From contig CACZOH010000264.1 in the NCBI GenBank assembly GCA_902782785.1, positions 1 to 5,175 of the forward strand: a DNA stretch of 5,175 bases, in the 5' to 3' direction. Origin of the DNA: an uncultured Ruminococcus sp. Its GTDB lineage: Bacteria > Bacillota > Clostridia > Oscillospirales > CAG-272. Below, piece after piece: positions 1 to 5,175 of the stretch. Under the pieces are notes generated by a model, which was not told the DNA's origin, ran no database searches, and saw only the letters and a program-made list of their open reading frames with translations. A program made the position numbers and the translations under genes. Position 1 is the first letter of the stretch. Every line of letters begins with the position of its first letter.

Positions 1-1
1 C

Positions 2-706
2 GTGCTGGCAATGAGCCTTTACTCCACCGCTCCGTTATGGATACCGGCGGTAGGCGGCGTGTTTGCGATACTCATAGTAAAAATGCTCTTCGGAGGTATA
101 GGACAGAACTTTATGAACCCCGCGCTGACGGCGCGGTGCTTCCTGCTTCTGTCGTTTTCCCGCATTATGACGGATTATCCTACGTTGGCTGACGGCGTGT
201 CGAGCGCGACTCCGCTTTCGCTTGCCGCAAACGGTCAGCACGTCAGCTATCTTGAAATGCTGATAGGCAATCACTCCGGCTCAATAGGCGAGACGTCGGC
301 GATAGCGATCATAATCGGCGCTGTATATCTGATTATCCGCCGCGTGATAAGCCCGCGGATACCGCTTGCCGTCATAGGCTCGTCGATAGCTTTTATCATT
401 CTGTTCTCCTACATAAAAGGCGACATGGTGACGATGAATTTCATAGCCGTGCAGGTTATGGGCGGCGGACTTTTAGCCGGCGCTGTGTTCATGGCGACGG
501 ATTACACGACGTCACCGGTGACGAACGTCGGACGTATAATTTACGGCGTAACGGTCGGTCTTATAACCGCGGTCATACGGTGCTTCGGCGGCTCGCTCGA
601 GGGCATCTCGTTTGCGATCATTACGGCAAACCTGCTCACGCCGATAATCGAAAAGCTGACGTATCCGAAACCGCTCGGCACGTATGGAAAGAAGGCGGAA
701 AAATGA
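2..706 (+). CDS. rnfD: RnfD, ion-translocating ferredoxin:NAD+ oxidoreductase subunit D (5'-truncated by the window edge)
   Basis: This is an integral membrane subunit of the Rnf complex, which carries covalently bound FMN and takes part in electron transfer coupled to ion transport. The visible 234 residues are highly hydrophobic, with membrane segments at roughly 13-31, 98-112, 119-137, 150-166, 177-193 and 202-215. Family motifs seen are FGGIGQNFMNPA (30-41), GSIGETS (93-99), FMATDYTTSP (163-172) and the C-terminal block around GGSLEG (196-201). The flavinylation motif DGVSSATPL lies at 64-72, with T70 (209-211) the expected FMN-linked threonine; the usual Gly of SGAT is Ser here. Full-length RnfD is about 310-350 residues, so roughly 80-110 N-terminal residues lie upstream. 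The GTG at position 2 is just the first whole codon in frame, not a credible start. The stop overlaps the rnfG start as ATGA. Homologous NqrB is excluded because the neighbours include RnfB. Confidence 0.95.
   Translation: MLAMSLYSTAPLWIPAVGGVFAILIVKMLFGGIGQNFMNPALTARCFLLLSFSRIMTDYPTLADGVSSATPLSLAANGQHVSYLEMLIGNHSGSIGETSAIAIIIGAVYLIIRRVISPRIPLAVIGSSIAFIILFSYIKGDMVTMNFIAVQVMGGGLLAGAVFMATDYTTSPVTNVGRIIYGVTVGLITAVIRCFGGSLEGISFAIITANLLTPIIEKLTYPKPLGTYGKKAEK
691..695 (+). promoter_or_regulatory. Ribosome binding site of rnfG
   Basis: GAAGG lies 7 bases before the ATG at 703 and is inside the rnfD 3' end. It is a moderate match to Shine-Dalgarno and supports the 703 start over the in-frame ATG at 580, which sits deep within rnfD. 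Confidence 0.55.
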
Positions 707-1317
707 AGAAAACAGTTTTAAAAAACACGCTGATTCTGGCGGCCATATCACTTTCCGCCGCGCTTCTTCTCTCCGTCGTCTATGCGGTTACAAAAAACAC
801 GATAGCGGAAGCGGAGGAAAAGGAACGCATGAATTCATTTTTCCGCGTTTTGCCCGACGCTGAAAGTTTTATTGACGACGGCGGCAGCAATATAATCAAA
901 TTCAATGAAAATAACGATGGTGCGGAGGTTTTATCCGCTTACAAAGGCTGCGACAAGAACGGAAAAGTCGTGGGCACGGTCGTTTCCGTTATGTCACACA
1001 ACGGTTACGGCGGCGATATTACGCTTTCTCTCGGAATAAACAACAGCGGAGTAATAACGGGTATGAAGGTCACGGATATGTCCGAGACCTCGGGACTGGG
1101 CGCGGAATGCCAGAATGAGGAATGGGCAGATCAGTTCAAGGGATTATACAATTATCCGCTGTCATACAACAAGCAGGCAAAACCGGAGGGCGATACGATA
1201 GACGCGCTGACCGGCGCAACGATAACGACAAAGGCGGTGCTCGAAGCGGTAAACACGGGGCTGTTGTACTGCATCTTCGTAAATCCGATGCAGCCCGATA
1301 CGGAGGCGGTAAAATGA
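703..1317 (+). CDS. rnfG: RnfG, Rnf complex FMN-binding subunit G
   Basis: RnfG is the membrane-anchored, mostly extracytoplasmic subunit that carries covalent FMN and relays electrons within Rnf. The 204-residue protein has a basic N terminus, one membrane anchor at about 9-30, and then a soluble FMN-binding domain. The flavinylation motif DALTGATITT spans 167-176, with T173 of TGAT the expected FMN attachment site; an upstream conserved block TSGLGAE is at 129-135. The length matches the family (about 180-220). The start at 703 follows a GAAGG site and overlaps the rnfD stop as ATGA. The longer in-frame reading from 580 would add 41 residues inside rnfD and is rejected because the anchor would no longer be N-terminal. 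The stop overlaps the rnfE start, again as ATGA. The ApbE encoded four genes downstream is the likely flavinylating enzyme. Confidence 0.95.
   Translation: MKKTVLKNTLILAAISLSAALLLSVVYAVTKNTIAEAEEKERMNSFFRVLPDAESFIDDGGSNIIKFNENNDGAEVLSAYKGCDKNGKVVGTVVSVMSHNGYGGDITLSLGINNSGVITGMKVTDMSETSGLGAECQNEEWADQFKGLYNYPLSYNKQAKPEGDTIDALTGATITTKAVLEAVNTGLLYCIFVNPMQPDTEAVK
1302..1306 (+). promoter_or_regulatory. Ribosome binding site of rnfE
   Basis: GGAGG lies 7 bases before the ATG at 1314, inside the last codons of rnfG. It fixes the rnfE start and argues against the longer in-frame reading from 1122. Confidence 0.75.
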
Positions 1318-1997
1318 AAAAACCGATAGAAAGATTATACAACGGAATAATAAAGGAAAACCCCACGTTTGTCCTTATGCTCGGTATGTGTCCGACTCTC
1401 GCCGTTACCACCTCTGCGATAAACGGTCTCGGAATGGGGTTGTCCACCTGCGCCGTGCTTATGATGTCAAACCTTATTATTTCTCTTCTGAGAAAAATAA
1501 TACCGGATAAGGTCAGGATGCCGGCGTATATAGTCATAGTCGCTTCTCTCGTTACGGTCGTTGAGCTTCTGATGCAGGCGTACGTTCGCTCGCTTTACGC
1601 ATCGCTCGGTCTTTTCATACCGCTGATCGTCGTAAACTGCATAATTCTGGGCAGAGCTGAGGCGTACGCGTCAAAAAATCCGCCCCTGCCGTCACTGTTC
1701 GACGGTCTCGGTATGGGACTCGGTTTTACGCTTGCGCTCACGCTCATCGGTTCGTTCCGCGAAATACTCGGGAAAGGCTCCATATTCGGCGTAAACATAA
1801 TGCCTTCGTTTTACGAGCCCGTATCCGTCATGATAATGGCGCCCGGCGCGTTTTTCGTCCTTGCGGGACTTTCGGCGATAATGAACAGGATAAGGCAGAA
1901 AAAGAATAAACCCGCGCCCGAAAAATTCTGCAGCGGCTGCTGTGCCGACTGTATGGACGAGACCTGCAGTATAGGTAAAAAGGAGGATAAGCAATGA
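1314..1997 (+). CDS. rnfE: RnfE, Rnf complex integral membrane subunit E, with cysteine-rich C-terminal tail
   Basis: RnfE is a polytopic core subunit of Rnf, homologous to NqrD and to RnfA. RnfA and RnfE lie in opposite orientations and together provide the cysteines of an intramembrane iron-sulfur centre. The 227-residue product begins with the family-typical NGIIKENPTFV (10-20), then LGMCPTLAV (23-31) with C26, and VVNCIILGRAEA (106-117) with C109; these are the two expected metal-site cysteines. GLGMGLGFT (131-139) and FREILGKGS (148-156) are also family-like. About six membrane segments end near 190, followed by a basic stretch RIRQKKNK (192-199). The last part is unusual: C206, C209, C210, C213 and C218 within 13 residues, then a charged end. 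Proteobacterial RnfE lacks such a tail as far as I recall; some Firmicute homologues may have one. The start is set by GGAGG at 1302-1306. It overlaps rnfG and rnfA by ATGA. Confidence 0.95.
   Translation: MKKPIERLYNGIIKENPTFVLMLGMCPTLAVTTSAINGLGMGLSTCAVLMMSNLIISLLRKIIPDKVRMPAYIVIVASLVTVVELLMQAYVRSLYASLGLFIPLIVVNCIILGRAEAYASKNPPLPSLFDGLGMGLGFTLALTLIGSFREILGKGSIFGVNIMPSFYEPVSVMIMAPGAFFVLAGLSAIMNRIRQKKNKPAPEKFCSGCCADCMDETCSIGKKEDKQ
1981..1986 (+). promoter_or_regulatory. Ribosome binding site of rnfA
   Basis: AGGAGG is a consensus Shine-Dalgarno sequence 7 bases before the ATG at 1994. It lies within the end of rnfE and is the strongest such site in the window, so rnfA may be translated well independently of coupling. 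Confidence 0.85.
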
Positions 1998-2584
1998 ATT
2001 ACGTAACGGCTTTTATCCTCGGAATAATCAACTACGCGCTTATAGACAACGTTGTTTTGTGCCGTTTTCTCGGACTTTGCCCGTTTCTCGGGGTATCCAA
2101 AAAGACGTCTACCGCCGTCGGTATGGGCGCGTCCGTCATCGCGGTGATAACCTTGTCCTCCGCAATAACGTATTTTATAAACAAATACGTACTTATCCCG
2201 CTTGACCTCGTATATATGCGTACCATAGCGTACATTATGATAATAGCGGCTCTCGTTCAGACGGTAGAGATAATAATGAAGCGTAAGCTGCCGTCTTTAT
2301 ACAAAGCTCTCGGCGTTTATCTGCCGCTTATAACGACAAACTGCGCCGTTCTCGGAGTTGCGATAGACAGCTCGCAAAAGGGCTTTGACTTTTTCAACAC
2401 AATGATATTCGCAATAGGAACGTCAGTCGGTTTTCTCGTCTCCATCGTCATTATGGCGGGGATACGCGAGAGGATCCAATACAACAAGATACCGAAAGCG
2501 TTCAAGGGTATGCCGATAGTTCTCCTTGCCGCCGGGCTTATGGCTATCGCGTTTTTCGGCTTCAAGGGCGTATCCTTTACGTGA
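1994..2584 (+). CDS. rnfA: RnfA, Rnf complex integral membrane subunit A
   Basis: RnfA is the second of the paired NqrD/NqrE-like membrane subunits and helps form the intramembrane iron-sulfur site and ion path of Rnf. The 196-residue protein is of normal family length and has about six hydrophobic segments. Diagnostic motifs are FLGLCPFLGVSKK (25-37) with C29, VQTVEI (88-93), SLYKALGVYLPLITTNCAVLG (101-121) with C117, and AGIRERI (155-161). C29 and C117 are the expected iron-sulfur ligands. An extra cysteine, C23, precedes the CPFLG motif where many homologues have Ser or another small residue. It is encoded directly after rnfE (ATGA overlap) with a consensus ribosome site. RnfA and RnfE share ancestry but can be told apart here: CPFLGVS marks RnfA and CPTLAV marks RnfE. 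Confidence 0.96.
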   Translation: MNYVTAFILGIINYALIDNVVLCRFLGLCPFLGVSKKTSTAVGMGASVIAVITLSSAITYFINKYVLIPLDLVYMRTIAYIMIIAALVQTVEIIMKRKLPSLYKALGVYLPLITTNCAVLGVAIDSSQKGFDFFNTMIFAIGTSVGFLVSIVIMAGIRERIQYNKIPKAFKGMPIVLLAAGLMAIAFFGFKGVSFT

Positions 2585-2588
2585 TGGG

Positions 2589-2595
2589 AAAGGAG
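2589..2595 (+). promoter_or_regulatory. Ribosome binding site of rnfB
   Basis: AAAGGAG lies 7 bases before the ATG at 2603, within the 18-base gap after rnfA. This is the longest non-coding stretch in the window, and nothing else is visible in it. Confidence 0.8.
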
Positions 2596-2602
2596 TGAGA
2601 AA

Positions 2603-3391
2603 ATGCTTGTTCCCGTTTTGACAGCCTGCGGTGTAATAGCAGTCATAAGCGTTCTGATCGGCGTGCTGTTAAGCGTTTTATCGGTAAAATTCAAATCGAA
2701 AATAGATCCTAAGGAGGAGATGCTCCGCTCCGTTCTCGCCGGTTCGAACTGCGGCGGCTGCGGTTACGCGGGCTGCGACGCATACGCAAAGGCCGTCATA
2801 TACGACGGTGAAAACCCGGGTTTGTGCGTCGCCGCGGATACAAAAAAGATCAGTGAAATATTGGGCGTTAACGTTGAGGGCGGCAAGAAGAAGGTCGCAT
2901 ACGTCCGCTGTTCCGGTAACTGTCTGAAAACGAATATGAATTACAGCTTTGACGACACGGAGGATTGCAGGATAGCGTATCTTGCTCCCGGTCACGGCTC
3001 GAAAAAATGTCCGTTCGGCTGCTGCGGCTTCGGTACGTGCGCGGAGGTCTGCCCGTATGACGCGATTAGGATTACGGACGGTCTTGCCGTTGTCGACAGT
3101 GAAAAATGTCAGGCGTGCGGCAAATGTGTGCTCGTCTGTCCTAACAGACTTATCGAGATAATCCCGAACGACGCCATGTATATCGTACGCTGTTCCTCGC
3201 AGAAAAAGGGCAAGGTAGTCAAAAACGCCTGCACCGAGGGATGTATCGGCTGCGGCGTATGTATGAGAGTATGCCCCGAGGGCGCTATAACGGTTACGAA
3301 CAATCTGGCGCGCATAAATCAGGATAAATGCACGCGCTGCGGCAAATGCGCGGAAAGATGCCCGTCAAAAATAATAATCAAGAGGTTTTAA
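2603..3391 (+). CDS. rnfB: RnfB, Rnf complex polyferredoxin subunit B (long clostridial form)
   Basis: RnfB is the iron-sulfur subunit thought to exchange electrons with soluble ferredoxin at the cytoplasmic face and pass them into the membrane part of Rnf. The 262 residues comprise a membrane anchor (about 5-27), an Fes-type domain with C50, C53, C58 and C75 in the NCGGCGYAGC context, and a C103/C107/C122 group. These are followed by CPFGCCGFGTC (136-146) leading to C150-P. Three CxxCxxCxxxCP ferredoxin motifs follow: 169-180, 214-225 and 243-254. I count 27 cysteines, enough for at least five [4Fe-4S] clusters: one in Fes, two using 136-179 and two using 214-253. Proteobacterial RnfB is shorter (about 190 residues) and lacks the last pair, so this is the extended form typical of Clostridia. 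The start at 2603 has AAAGGAG at the right distance and puts the anchor at the N terminus. It ends 2 bases before apbE. Confidence 0.96.
   Translation: MLVPVLTACGVIAVISVLIGVLLSVLSVKFKSKIDPKEEMLRSVLAGSNCGGCGYAGCDAYAKAVIYDGENPGLCVAADTKKISEILGVNVEGGKKKVAYVRCSGNCLKTNMNYSFDDTEDCRIAYLAPGHGSKKCPFGCCGFGTCAEVCPYDAIRITDGLAVVDSEKCQACGKCVLVCPNRLIEIIPNDAMYIVRCSSQKKGKVVKNACTEGCIGCGVCMRVCPEGAITVTNNLARINQDKCTRCGKCAERCPSKIIIKRF
3380..3385 (+). promoter_or_regulatory. Ribosome binding site of apbE
   Basis: AAGAGG lies 8 bases before the ATG at 3394, inside the last codons of rnfB. It selects this start over the in-frame ATG at 3328, which would bury the lipoprotein signal behind 22 residues read out of frame from rnfB. 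Confidence 0.7.
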
Positions 3392-3393
3392 AG

Positions 3394-4395
3394 ATGAAAA
3401 AGCCGCTGTCTCTGTTATTTATTGTCATTATAATATCGTCGTTTCTGACGTCCTGCGGTCAGAGCCTTTCACGTTACAGCGTGACGTATACGGACGTTTT
3501 TGATACGGTAACGAATATAACCGCATACGCGAAAAGTCAGACGGAATTTGATAAAGCGGCAACGGCGGCGCACAATGAGCTTTTGCGTCTCCACAAGCTC
3601 TACGATATATATAACGAATATGACGGTATAATCAATCTTGCGACGCTCAACCGCCTGTGCGGCGCTTCCGAACAGAAAGTAGATAAGGATATCGAATATC
3701 TTTTAAAAACCGGTCTGTCATACGCGGAAAAAACGGACGGAAAGCTGAACATAGCCGCCGGCGCATTGACGGGTCTGTGGCACGACTGTATCAAAAACGG
3801 CGGCGGTCTGCCGTCCGACGAGGAACTGTATGAGGCAAAAAAGCATATTTCGTATAAATCCGTCAGACTTGAAAACGGCGCGCTTTTCTTTGAAGATCCC
3901 GATATAAAGCTTGACGTTGGAGCGATAGCAAAGGGTTATGCTGCAGATCGCGCAGCCTCCGTGCTCGTATCAAACGGAATTAACGATTTTCTTATAAACG
4001 CCGGCGGAAACGTGGTACCTCACGGCAAAAAGCCGGACGGAGAATGGAAAATAGGCATACAGGATCCCGATAAACCGGGCGGACAATACCGGTTCAAAAT
4101 GGCGGTAAGCGACCGATCCGTAGTAACGAGCGGGAGTTATGAAAGGTTTTTCACTTACGGCGGAAAAACGTATTCGCATATCATTGATACAGATACGCTT
4201 TATCCCGCGGACAGATACGTTTCAGTAACGGTTTTATGCGTTGATTCCGCGGACGGTGACGCCCTCTCCACTGCTCTGTTCTGTATGTCCGTACAGGACG
4301 GAAAAGCGCTTTTAAAAGAAAAGGGCGCTGATGCTCTGTGGATCTATGCCGACGGAGGCTATGAGAAAACCGACGGGTTCAAGATCGATGAATAG
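3394..4395 (+). CDS. apbE: ApbE-family FAD:protein FMN transferase, lipoprotein
   Basis: ApbE cleaves FAD and transfers FMN to a threonine or serine in target proteins; RnfD and RnfG encoded upstream carry such sites. The 333-residue precursor has a lipoprotein signal: basic start, hydrophobic 5-18, and lipobox LTSC with C21 as the lipidated cysteine. It should therefore be anchored on the outer face of the cytoplasmic membrane. Family motifs in order are DVFDTVTNITAY (34-45), KLDVGAIAKGYAADRA (172-187), NAGGNV (202-207) with WKIGIQDP (218-225), TSGSYERFF (245-253), HIIDTDTLYPAD (262-273) and DGDALSTALF (287-296). D287 and T293 of the last block are in the usual Mg2+ region. The common HIIDP reads HIIDT here, a small departure. 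Length is normal. The start follows AAGAGG at 3380-3385 and lies 2 bases after rnfB. The end overlaps the next gene by 8 bases. Confidence 0.95.
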   Translation: MKKPLSLLFIVIIISSFLTSCGQSLSRYSVTYTDVFDTVTNITAYAKSQTEFDKAATAAHNELLRLHKLYDIYNEYDGIINLATLNRLCGASEQKVDKDIEYLLKTGLSYAEKTDGKLNIAAGALTGLWHDCIKNGGGLPSDEELYEAKKHISYKSVRLENGALFFEDPDIKLDVGAIAKGYAADRAASVLVSNGINDFLINAGGNVVPHGKKPDGEWKIGIQDPDKPGGQYRFKMAVSDRSVVTSGSYERFFTYGGKTYSHIIDTDTLYPADRYVSVTVLCVDSADGDALSTALFCMSVQDGKALLKEKGADALWIYADGGYEKTDGFKIDE

Positions 4396-4741
4396 GACTG
4401 CGGTCTCGGATCTTATACTCGTTTCAGCCGTCGTTATTATCGCTCTTGTGCTTTTGGTCGTATTTTCAATAAACAGAGCCGACGGATCCGTGTTCGAGAT
4501 AACGGTAAATGGAAAAGTATACGGAACGTACGATCTCAATAAGGATACGGAGATCGACGTTTACGGATTATGCGTTGTGTGCGTAAAAGACGGCGAGGTC
4601 TTCATGAAGTCGTCGACCTGCAAAGGCAAAGACTGCGTCCACAGCAAACCGATAAGCAAAAGCGGACAGACGATAATATGTCTTCCGAACGGCGTCGTTA
4701 TACGCGTGCCCGGCGAAAGCGAGGTCGACGCGGCGATATGA
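4388..4741 (+). CDS. Small membrane-anchored NusG-domain-II protein, function unknown
   Basis: The predicted 117-residue protein has one N-terminal membrane segment (about 8-28) and a soluble part resembling the stand-alone 'NusG domain II' family (Pfam PF07009). Signature elements are VNGKVYGTYDL (40-50), DGEVFMKSSTC (68-78), C83, and IICLPNGVVIRV (96-107) containing C98. C62 and C65 form an additional CxxC, giving five cysteines. The soluble domain is probably extracytoplasmic. Despite its name this is not the transcription factor NusG, as the NGN domain is absent. Such proteins are often found near flavin-transfer and Rnf genes in Firmicutes; no biochemical role is known to me. The ATG at 4388 overlaps apbE by 8 bases and has no good ribosome site, implying reinitiation. 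An in-frame ATG at 4361 has GGAGG only 2 bases away, which is too close. The 4388 start puts the anchor at the very N terminus. Confidence 0.85.
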   Translation: MNRTAVSDLILVSAVVIIALVLLVVFSINRADGSVFEITVNGKVYGTYDLNKDTEIDVYGLCVVCVKDGEVFMKSSTCKGKDCVHSKPISKSGQTIICLPNGVVIRVPGESEVDAAI

Positions 4742-5175
4742 AAAAGACAAAAAAAATCGCCGTCACGGGCATTCTGACGGCGCTTGCGATAATTTTCGCT
4801 TACATCGAATTTCTCATACCTTTTGACAATCTCGGTGTACCCGGGATAAAACCGGGCTTTGCTAATCTTGTTATAATGTACGCGCTTTACGCGCTCGGTT
4901 TGCCCTACGCATCGTTCATTTCCGTTTTAAGGATCCTTTTGTCCTCTCTTCTGTTCGGAAATATAACGTCTTTGTTATACAGCGCGGCAGGCGGCGTTCT
5001 CAGCCTTGCCGTGATGTATTTAATGAAGAAAACAAAGCTTTTCGGAGAAGTGGGAGTCAGCACGTCCGGTGCGCTGGCGCATAACGTCGGACAGCTTATC
5101 GTATCGTTTATTATTTTATCATTTTCGGCGGTCGTTTACTATCTCCCCGCTCTTTTACTGTCAGCCGCTTTATTC
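4738..5175 (+). CDS. Gx-transporter family protein (annotated elsewhere as heptaprenyl diphosphate synthase component I), 3'-truncated
   Basis: The reading frame is open from ATG 4738 to the window end, giving 146 residues with no stop. A basic start (MKKTKK) is followed by hydrophobic segments at about 8-27, 41-57, 60-73, 78-97, and 117-146. Family-like motifs are GIKPGFANLV (36-45), the R65 region, the SAAGGVLSL block (82-90), GVSTSGALAHNVGQL (106-120) and YYLP (134-137). This fits Pfam PF07456, whose clan includes ECF-transporter substrate-binding (S) components, so a small-molecule transporter role is more plausible than the inherited prenyl synthase name. The family is usually about 165-180 residues, so perhaps 20-35 residues are missing. 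The start overlaps the NusG-II stop as ATGA, with no good ribosome site within 10 bases (GAGG at 4721-4724 is 13 bases away), so translation is probably coupled. The substrate is unknown. Confidence 0.85.
   Translation, partial: MKKTKKIAVTGILTALAIIFAYIEFLIPFDNLGVPGIKPGFANLVIMYALYALGLPYASFISVLRILLSSLLFGNITSLLYSAAGGVLSLAVMYLMKKTKLFGEVGVSTSGALAHNVGQLIVSFIILSFSAVVYYLPALLLSAALF

Noticed and set aside
2..4. GTG at the window edge as the rnfD start
   Set aside because: The frame is open to the first base and RnfD family proteins have roughly 80-110 more N-terminal residues; the gene is simply cut by the window.
1122..1313. N-terminal extension of rnfE from an upstream in-frame ATG
   Set aside because: The extension is rnfG read in another frame, is Arg/Gly-rich and unlike RnfE; GGAGG at 1302-1306 marks the ATG at 1314.
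1136..1537. A 133-codon minus-strand open reading frame, the longest antisense one
   Set aside because: It lies across the coding parts of rnfG and rnfE, has no recognisable domain, and reads as a by-product of the codon bias on the other strand.
2585..2602. Promoter or terminator in the rnfA-rnfB gap
   Set aside because: The 18 bases are taken up by the ribosome site, and no hairpin or T-run is present. No CRISPR array, tRNA, insertion sequence or sizeable repeat was seen anywhere in the window.
2317..2694. A 125-codon minus-strand open reading frame over rnfA/rnfB
   Set aside because: It is antisense to strongly conserved RnfA and RnfB coding sequence and resembles no known protein.
2..3391. 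Na+-translocating NADH:quinone reductase (Nqr) instead of Rnf
   Set aside because: RnfD, G, E and A are homologous to NqrB, C, D and E, but the polyferredoxin RnfB has no Nqr counterpart and no NqrF-like gene is present.
4331..4387. Upstream ATG codons (4331, 4346, 4361) for the NusG-II protein
   Set aside because: They add residues encoded out of frame within conserved apbE sequence; the ATG at 4361 has GGAGG only 2 bases away, too close for a normal ribosome site. It remains a minor possibility.
4388..4741. Transcription elongation factor NusG
   Set aside because: There is an N-terminal membrane anchor and no NGN domain; only the domain-II-like fold is shared.

Overview
This window holds most of an Rnf operon, which encodes the membrane-bound ferredoxin:NAD+ oxidoreductase that pumps Na+ or H+. 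It is followed by an ApbE flavin transferase gene and two accessory membrane-protein genes. All seven genes are on the + strand and almost every base is coding. The order rnfD-G-E-A-B, with rnfC presumably just upstream, is the clostridial/Acetobacterium/Thermotoga arrangement; Proteobacteria typically have A-B-C-D-G-E. The long RnfB with extra ferredoxin clusters, the lipoprotein ApbE and the appended NusG-domain-II and Gx-transporter genes also point to an anaerobic Firmicute of class Clostridia. The preference for ATA isoleucine codons at moderate GC would fit an uncultured gut-type lineage, but no finer placement can be supported.

Layout: 2-706 is the C-terminal part of rnfD (the start lies outside the window). 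It is followed by rnfG (703-1317), rnfE (1314-1997), rnfA (1994-2584), rnfB (2603-3391), an apbE-like lipoprotein gene (3394-4395), a small membrane-anchored NusG-domain-II protein (4388-4741), and the 5' part of a Gx-transporter / 'heptaprenyl diphosphate synthase component I' family gene (4738 to the window end). Four junctions (D/G, G/E, E/A, NusG-II/Gx) are ATGA stop-start overlaps. apbE/NusG-II overlap by 8 bp, B/apbE are 2 bp apart, and A/B are 18 bp apart. No gap is large enough for a usual promoter or terminator, so the whole set is probably one translationally coupled transcript.

How the genes work together: RnfB (with RnfC outside the window) handles electrons from ferredoxin and NAD(H) on the cytoplasmic side. 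RnfA and RnfE carry the paired intramembrane cysteines expected to hold an iron-sulfur centre. RnfD and RnfG each carry a threonine flavinylation motif for covalent FMN. The adjacent ApbE is the enzyme class that attaches FMN to such threonines from FAD, and its lipobox places it outside the cytoplasmic membrane. The last two genes are not core Rnf subunits. Their coupling to apbE suggests a role in assembling or supplying the flavin/redox system, but this is inference.

The core system is well known. The points most worth a second look are a five-cysteine tail on RnfE, the NusG-II/Gx pair tied to rnf-apbE, the extra CxxC in the NusG-II protein, and small departures from consensus in ApbE, RnfD, RnfA and RnfB.
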